A DNA stretch of 20,262 bases from Lachnospiraceae bacterium (GTDB lineage: Bacteria; Bacillota; Clostridia; Lachnospirales; Lachnospiraceae). Made by a program: the position numbers and the translations under genes. Shown here in pieces: positions 15,968-20,262 of the stretch. Numbering within the stretch: position 1 is the first letter of the stretch; every line of letters starts with the position of its first letter. The notes under the pieces were generated by a model. The model made no database searches. It saw only the letters and a program-made list of their open reading frames with translations, and was not told the DNA's origin. Location: NCBI GenBank assembly GCA_900754855.1, contig CAAEEI010000227.1, forward strand, positions 1-20,262, in the 5' to 3' direction.

Positions 15968-16843
15968 TTATGCGTCCAGCGGCGTTCCGGTCAACAGTTC
16001 ATATGCCTCTTTATATTTGGCAATGGTTTTGGCGATGACTTCTTCCGGCAGATCGTAGTCACTGTCCGGATTGGCTTTCAGCCAGTCCCTTACAAACTGT
16101 TTGTCATAGGAAGGCTGTCCCTGTCCTGGTTTATAACCTTCTTTTGGCCAGAATCTGGAACTGTCCGGCGTGAGCATCTCATCGCCCAGAACAACATTTC
16201 CATTTTCATCCAGACCAAACTCAAATTTGGTATCAGCAATGATGATGCCTTTACTCAGCGCATATTCTGCACATTTTTTATACAGCGTAATGGTTTTTTC
16301 CTTTAACTGTTCAGCGTAATATTCTCCTTTGCCCGGATAGATTTTCTCCAGAATCTCTACGGTCTGTTCAAAGGATACGTTTTCATCATGATCGCCCAGA
16401 TCGGCTTTCGTTGACGGGGTGTAAATCGGTTCCGGCAGCTGCTGGGACTCCTGTAAGCCTTCCGGCAGTTTGATGCCGCACACTGTACCGTCTTCCTGAT
16501 AGCTTGCCCATCCGCTTCCGGTGATGTAGCCGCGGACGATACATTCTACCGGGAACATCTCCAGTTTTTTGCACATCATGCTTTTGCCTTTATAGTCTTC
16601 CTGCTGAAAATATTCCGGCATGTCTTTTACATCCGTGGAAATCATATGGTTTGGAATCACATCTTTGGTATAATCAAACCAGAATCTGGACATCTGGGTA
16701 AGCACTGCGCCTTTGTCTGTGATCTTATTCTTTAAAATAACGTCAAATGCGGAAATTCTGTCTGTGGCAACAATAATCAGGCTGTCCCCGTTATCATAAA
16801 CCTCACGTACTTTTCCTTCCTTCATTGGTTTAAATTCTTTCAT
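15968..16843 (-). CDS. purC: SAICAR synthetase (phosphoribosylaminoimidazole-succinocarboxamide synthase)
   Basis: 291 residues from the preferred start. PurC joins aspartate to CAIR with ATP in purine synthesis. Signatures: EGKVREVYD near the N-terminus, VATDRISAFDVIL, VRGYITGSGW, YTPSTKADLGDHDENVSF, and DTKFEFG followed by GDEMLTPDSSRFW, which carries substrate- and metal-binding residues. The longest frame starts three codons earlier at 16852, but AAGG there runs into the ATG; for the ATG at 16843 the same AAGG is 9 bases away, so I prefer it. The gene stands alone between its own promoter and terminator, with no other pur gene in the window. A GTACT/AGTAC repeat in the promoter might take part in regulation. 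Confidence 0.96.
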   Translation of the reverse strand: MKEFKPMKEGKVREVYDNGDSLIIVATDRISAFDVILKNKITDKGAVLTQMSRFWFDYTKDVIPNHMISTDVKDMPEYFQQEDYKGKSMMCKKLEMFPVECIVRGYITGSGWASYQEDGTVCGIKLPEGLQESQQLPEPIYTPSTKADLGDHDENVSFEQTVEILEKIYPGKGEYYAEQLKEKTITLYKKCAEYALSKGIIIADTKFEFGLDENGNVVLGDEMLTPDSSRFWPKEGYKPGQGQPSYDKQFVRDWLKANPDSDYDLPEEVIAKTIAKYKEAYELLTGTPLDA

Positions 16844-16920
16844 TTCGCCCATCCTTTTCTTACTGTTAAATGTACATGAAAAAAGAAATTCACTGATGAT
16901 TAACTTGGTTTTACCGGCTC

Positions 16921-16949
16921 ATTGTACTACAAAGTACTGATGAAAACAA
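16921..16949 (-). promoter_or_regulatory. Promoter for purC
   Basis: On the minus strand TTGTTT (16949-16944), a 17-base spacer and TACAAT (16926-16921) give a good housekeeping-sigma promoter, about 70 bases upstream of the preferred purC ATG. The spacer and -10 contain an inverted repeat, GTACT-TTGT-AGTAC (16924-16937). No purine riboswitch would fit in the short leader. Confidence 0.75.
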
Positions 16950-16958
16950 TTCCTTTCC

Positions 16959-17657
16959 TCATTTTCCCCTGACATTTTTTTGTTTTTTCTTGCTTTCGGC
17001 TGCTTTTTCTGCTTTTTTAAGATAGTTTGGATATTCCCGGCAGACATCGTTAAGACAACATCTTTCACAATAAGGCGTTGTCCGGGCAGTGCAGACTTCT
17101 CTCCCATGGAAAACAAGACGATGGCAAAAATCACTGCCTTCTTCCGGTGGAATGATCTTCCATAAAGCCATCTCCACTTTTTTGGGATCCTTTTCCTTAT
17201 CCACAAGACCAATGCGGTTGCACAGACGGATACAGTGGGTATCGGTGACAATGGCCGGTTTGCCGAAAACATCTCCCATGATCAGATTGGCGCTCTTTCT
17301 TCCGACTCCCGGCAGTTTCATAAGATCGTCAAAATTATCGGGAACCCTGCCGTCAAATTCATCCCGGAGCATCCGCATACATTTACTGATGTCTCTGGCC
17401 TTGCTCCGTCCCAGACCGCAGGGACGAACGATTTCTTCGATTTCTTCCGGTTCTGCCGCCGCCAGTTCTTCCACGCCGGGATATTTTGCAAAGAGATCTT
17501 TTACGATCACGTTCACTCTTTCATCAGTACACTGGGCGGCCAGTCGAACGCTGACCAGTAATTTCCATGCTTCATTATAATCCAGCGTACAGCCGGCATC
17601 CGGATATTCGTCCTTCAGTCGTGCAATGACGATGGCTGCTTTTTCTTTTTTTCTCAT
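16959..17657 (-). CDS. nth: Endonuclease III (DNA glycosylase / AP lyase)
   Basis: 232 residues. Nth removes oxidised pyrimidines and cuts at the abasic site in base-excision repair. The helix-hairpin-helix LPGVGRKSANLIMGDVFGKP carries the catalytic Lys121, and VTDTHC carries Asp139, matching Lys120 and Asp138 of the E. coli enzyme. The [4Fe-4S] cysteines are C189, C197, C200 and C206, spaced C-x7-C-x2-C-x5-C rather than the usual x6 at the first gap, with an extra C201. The C-terminus has a Lys-rich tail (about 214-232), making it slightly longer than usual. Its ATG overlaps the stop of the transporter gene (ATGA) with AGGGGG 6 bases upstream, so the two are coupled. The purC promoter follows directly. 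Confidence 0.95.
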   Translation of the reverse strand: MRKKEKAAIVIARLKDEYPDAGCTLDYNEAWKLLVSVRLAAQCTDERVNVIVKDLFAKYPGVEELAAAEPEEIEEIVRPCGLGRSKARDISKCMRMLRDEFDGRVPDNFDDLMKLPGVGRKSANLIMGDVFGKPAIVTDTHCIRLCNRIGLVDKEKDPKKVEMALWKIIPPEEGSDFCHRLVFHGREVCTARTTPYCERCCLNDVCREYPNYLKKAEKAAESKKKQKNVRGK

Positions 17658-18658
17658 ATGTACCCCCTGCTGTTTTCCCCGTAACGGGCTGCATGCTCTT
17701 CATTTTTTCTTTCTTTTGCGGAAACTTCCTTCTGTGAACGTTTTCCCTTTTTGTTTTCCTGATCCTGTCCGCTCAGGGATACCAGCAGGCAGCCGCCAAT
17801 GATCAGGACGAAACCAACAAGGTCAATCCAGGCAAATTCCGTTCCCAGCCAGAGCGCCGAGACGATGGTCGCCACCACCGGTTCCACGCAGGCCAGCATA
17901 CTGGCTTTCATCGGGCCAATGTCCGATACTCCCTGCAAATAAAAGGTGAAGGCCATTAACGTGCCAAAAAGGATGATCACGGCAAGCGCCAGTAAAATAT
18001 TCATGGAAAAATCCCAGGACATTTCCCACACCCTGAATCCCACGAACAGAACCATGCCGCCAATCAACATGGCAAAACCGTTAACGACAGGCGTACCCCA
18101 CTTTTCCAGAAGTCCCATGGGCAGCATGGTGTAGGTCACCAGCGCAAGGGCCGCCAACGCGCCCCATAAAAAAGCGTCTTCTGCAATCACCAGCTCTCCC
18201 GGTTTTCCATGGGTGGCCAGCAAAAATACTCCGGCAATGGTCAAAATTGCCGCCAGTACTTCTTTTCCCCGGGGCAGCCGTCTGGCCAGAATACAGGAAA
18301 CCACCATCACCAGCACTACGCCGGTATTCTGAAATACTGTGGCGGTTCCCGAATTGGAATGCCCGATGGCCGTCAGGTAAGCGTACTGCGTGAACATCAG
18401 TCCCCCGACGGCAAATAACACCAGCCGGAAAGCGTCCACCGGATGTTTCCAGATCCTAAACATCTCTTTTTTTCTGGTGATCAGACAAAATAATAACAGA
18501 AGAATACCCGCGCCCAACATGCGTAAAGAAGCGAGCATCCCGGAATCCATCCGGCTGTTGGCAAAAATGTACTGACCGCAGGCTCCGGAAAAGCCCCATG
18601 CCGCACCGCCAACCAGGGTCAGGATCGTTCCCCGTAAAATTCGTTTTGATTGTGACAT
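17654..18658 (-). CDS. EamA-family (DMT superfamily) transporter
   Basis: 334 residues from the preferred start MSQSKRIL. It has about ten membrane spans in two EamA repeats: the first begins GTILTLVGGAAWGFSGACGQ, the second near AFLWGALAALALVTY. The region FYLQGVSDIGPMKASMLACVEPVVATI is the typical EamA signature near the end of the second repeat. A hydrophilic Lys/Glu-rich tail of about 40 residues follows the last span. The substrate cannot be told; relatives export amino acids or other metabolites. The open frame extends upstream to 18748, but that region contains the promoter (-10 at 18739), so the ATG at 18658 is more likely despite a weak ribosome site (AGAGAG). It is coupled to nth by a 4-base overlap. 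Confidence 0.9.
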   Translation of the reverse strand: MSQSKRILRGTILTLVGGAAWGFSGACGQYIFANSRMDSGMLASLRMLGAGILLLLFCLITRKKEMFRIWKHPVDAFRLVLFAVGGLMFTQYAYLTAIGHSNSGTATVFQNTGVVLVMVVSCILARRLPRGKEVLAAILTIAGVFLLATHGKPGELVIAEDAFLWGALAALALVTYTMLPMGLLEKWGTPVVNGFAMLIGGMVLFVGFRVWEMSWDFSMNILLALAVIILFGTLMAFTFYLQGVSDIGPMKASMLACVEPVVATIVSALWLGTEFAWIDLVGFVLIIGGCLLVSLSGQDQENKKGKRSQKEVSAKERKNEEHAARYGENSRGYI

Positions 18659-18738
18659 TGTTTTTCTCTCTTTTCTGCTCTTTCCTGTTTCAACATTTTT
18701 CTCTTCTGTCCGGATTCTTCTTTTCCCAGACAAAGGAC

Positions 18739-18768
18739 AGTATAGCACACTCCCCCGACGCTCCTCAA
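18739..18768 (-). promoter_or_regulatory. Promoter for the EamA transporter and nth
   Basis: On the minus strand TTGAGG (18768-18763), an 18-base spacer and TATACT (18744-18739) with the upstream TG of an extended -10. The -35 box overlaps the stop codon of the DUF1003 gene. The predicted leader to the ATG at 18658 is about 74 bases. Confidence 0.7.
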
Positions 18769-19298
18769 GAATTGTCCTGCAAATTTTCAGAGAAATTCTC
18801 CGTTTCCCCGGATTCCTTTCGTGCCATCTTTTGTTGATTTTCCAGTATCCGATCCATTTTCTTGTGCAGATCTTCTACGATAAATTCCGCTTTCAGATTA
18901 ACCTTGTAATCATTTTGCGCACGAACGCGATCTTTTTCCTCCCGCCGGTTCTGACTCATCATGATCAGCGGCGCCTGAACGGCCGCCACACAGGAAAGTA
19001 CCAGATTCAGCAAAATATAGGGATACGCATCAAAGGCCTTGCCGGCCATAAGATTATTGCCAAACATCCACGCCAGCAACAGCGCGATAAAGGAAAAAAT
19101 AAATCCCCAGCTTCCGGCAAATCTGGCGATTTTGTCAGCGGTTCTTTCTCCCAGTGTAGGTTTTTCTCCCAGAGAACGCTCCACATCAACGGATACCTTT
19201 TTTTCCAGCATCATATGCAGAATATCCTCCTCGTCAAAATCTTCGGTTACGTTATCAACCAGAACCCGGATCAGGTCCAGCTTTTGTTCTGTGCTCAT
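18765..19298 (-). CDS. DUF1003-family membrane protein
   Basis: 177 residues from the preferred start MSTEQKLDL. The DUF1003 signature is clear: GERTADKIARFAGSWGFI leading into a first membrane span (about 63-82), then AYPYILLNLVLSCVAAVQAP as the second, MSQNR, and the charged helix with DY..NLKAEF..EDLHKKMD. Both ends are probably cytoplasmic. Its function is unknown; the family is widespread and is annotated only as a membrane protein. The open frame reaches back to 19424, but AGGAGG lies 7 bases before the ATG at 19298 and a TATACT lies inside the upstream extension, so the shorter form is preferred. It lies 67 bases after yaaA. The C-terminal tail is Gln/Glu/Asn-rich. Confidence 0.92.
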   Translation of the reverse strand: MSTEQKLDLIRVLVDNVTEDFDEEDILHMMLEKKVSVDVERSLGEKPTLGERTADKIARFAGSWGFIFSFIALLLAWMFGNNLMAGKAFDAYPYILLNLVLSCVAAVQAPLIMMSQNRREEKDRVRAQNDYKVNLKAEFIVEDLHKKMDRILENQQKMARKESGETENFSENLQDNS

Positions 19299-19326
19299 CT
19301 TTCTTCCTCCTGCATCGGTTTGTCTT

Positions 19327-19332
19327 AGTATA
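19327..19332 (-). promoter_or_regulatory. Possible -10 box for the DUF1003 gene
   Basis: TATACT on the minus strand, 29 bases before the preferred ATG. No recognisable -35 is found at 16-18 bases and there is no TG extension, so this is only a candidate; the gene could also be read through from yaaA, as no terminator lies between them. Confidence 0.35.
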
Positions 19333-19365
19333 CCCGGAGGAATCCGCCCTATTCCCGCTTTCCGG

Positions 19366-20118
19366 TCACCGGAGAAAAACCATTTTTTCCCCGGTAGACC
19401 ATTCCGGTGCAAAATGATAACCATGACGGTCGAAGTCTTTCAGCCTTTCCGTTTCTTCAATCTGATTCTCCGCCATAAACCGTACCATTTCTCCTCGCGC
19501 CATCTTGGCATACGTTCCTTTTTCTTTTACTTTTCCTTCTATTATCTCTCCAAAGACGCAGGTTACACAGGGCATCCCTTCCGGCAGGTAAGGCAAAACG
19601 GTTTTGCTGTACTCTCTGGACGCCAGGTTGACCAGGCCGCTTCCCTCCTCCAGTACAGCGGCGGCAATTTTTTCTCCCCAGTAACGATAAAGGGAATCCA
19701 GGTTTTCCCGGCGGAATCTGGCCTGCATCTCCAGACGATATGGTCTGACTCCGTCGAAGGGTTTCAGCGCGCCATAAAAGCCGGATAAAATGTAAAGGTG
19801 TTCCTGCAGATAGGCATAAGCCTTTTCTTCAAAAACTGCCGGCGCCATATATTTATACTGGATGCCCTCGTAAGCCAGAATTGCCGGCGTGTACGCATGC
19901 TGAAGATCCATCTGCTGTATACGCCGGTAATTTTCTTCTGCGATAGCGTCGTTACACTTCCATACCGTCTGTAATTCCTTTTCCGACATGGTCTGCATGA
20001 CTGCCAGCAGCTTCTTTGTCTCTTCCAGATAACGTGGCTGTCCTGTCGCTGCCAGAATCTCTTTTTCTTTCATTTTTTTCGCCGGAGAAATGATCATTTT
20101 TAATTTACCCTGTTTCAT
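19366..20118 (-). CDS. yaaA: Peroxide stress protein YaaA
   Basis: 250 residues of the YaaA (former DUF328/UPF0246) family. In E. coli YaaA limits free iron and protects DNA and protein during hydrogen peroxide stress. Conserved landmarks are MIISPAKKM at the N-terminus, AILAYEGIQYKYM, LYILSGFYGALKPFDGVRPY, NLASREYSKTV and a MARGEMVRFM helix near the end. The start at 20118 has a purine-rich GGAAGAAGAAG upstream; the ATG at 20097 (MIISPAKK) fits the usual family N-terminus better and has AGGG 10 bases before it, so the first seven residues are uncertain. A short palindrome (TCCGGTCACCGGA) covers the stop codon. It is the first complete gene from the right end. Confidence 0.95.
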   Translation of the reverse strand: MKQGKLKMIISPAKKMKEKEILAATGQPRYLEETKKLLAVMQTMSEKELQTVWKCNDAIAEENYRRIQQMDLQHAYTPAILAYEGIQYKYMAPAVFEEKAYAYLQEHLYILSGFYGALKPFDGVRPYRLEMQARFRRENLDSLYRYWGEKIAAAVLEEGSGLVNLASREYSKTVLPYLPEGMPCVTCVFGEIIEGKVKEKGTYAKMARGEMVRFMAENQIEETERLKDFDRHGYHFAPEWSTGEKMVFLR

Positions 20119-20198
20119 TGGCTTCTTCTTCCTTTCCGGATAACGCTTTTTTCTTCCTGTTTTTTTTGTATTTCCTGTAAAACTTTTTGCAGTTTCAG

Positions 20199-20226
20199 CT
20201 TATCACATTTTTCCGCAGGCAGTCAC
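20199..20226 (-). promoter_or_regulatory. Candidate promoter for yaaA
   Basis: On the minus strand GTGACT (20226-20221), a 16-base spacer and GATAAG (20204-20199), preceded by TGT as in an extended -10. Each hexamer matches four of six consensus bases. It is about 80-100 bases before the possible yaaA starts. Nothing else is recognised between 20119 and the window end. Confidence 0.3.
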
Positions 20227-20262
20227 CCTGTTTTTTACAAAATTCCATGGAAACACTTTTTC

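Noticed and set aside
20119..20225. Minus-strand open frame rich in Lys/Gln/Glu whose TGA overlaps the yaaA ATG
   Set aside because: About 35 codons with no ATG, GTG or TTG start and no ribosome site after the preceding stop; more likely the purine-rich yaaA leader.

Overview
The window looks like chromosomal DNA of a low-to-moderate GC Gram-positive anaerobe, most likely a gut Lachnospiraceae (Clostridia). This rests on the ordinary genes (valS, folC, purC, nth, a GtrA protein), strong AGGAGG-type ribosome sites, and two large proteins that I recognise as the Lachnospiraceae-typical families NCBI calls DUF5716 and DUF5717. The names come from memory; no search was run. I see no tRNA, rRNA, CRISPR array, IS element, phage gene or integration scar. 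All genes except trmO lie on the minus strand. No gene-free stretch exceeds 300 bases; the longest are 20119-20262, 5857-5994 and 14599-14722.

Right end, in transcription order on the minus strand: yaaA (peroxide stress), a DUF1003 membrane protein with its own -10, an EamA/DMT transporter with a good promoter, and nth (endonuclease III), coupled to the transporter by an ATGA overlap. purC follows from a promoter between nth and purC and ends at a strong terminator (15881-15944). A small GtrA membrane protein follows and converges on trmO.

Centre: trmO (plus strand) and dus (minus strand), both tRNA-modification genes, diverge from a 124-base region that holds a perfect 16-bp palindrome. Behind dus comes a tightly packed run: a secreted subtilisin-like protease, a 1180-residue DUF5717 scaffold-like protein (1 base after the protease stop), a 367-residue DUF5716 protein (11-base gap) and a 299-residue TPR-like protein (13-base gap). 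The DUF5716 protein carries recognisable but degenerate landmarks of the Hsp70/actin (ASKHA) ATPase fold. The four genes look like one functional unit of unknown role, and this is the most interesting part of the window.

Left end: an extended -10 promoter starts valS, folC, a 49-codon ORF joined to folC by an ATGA overlap, and a zinc-ribbon/TPR/single-membrane-span protein. A perfect 18-bp hairpin terminator (33-79) closes this operon. Several genes have more likely starts downstream of the longest reading frame (protease, purC, transporter, DUF1003 protein); the reasons are given in each entry.
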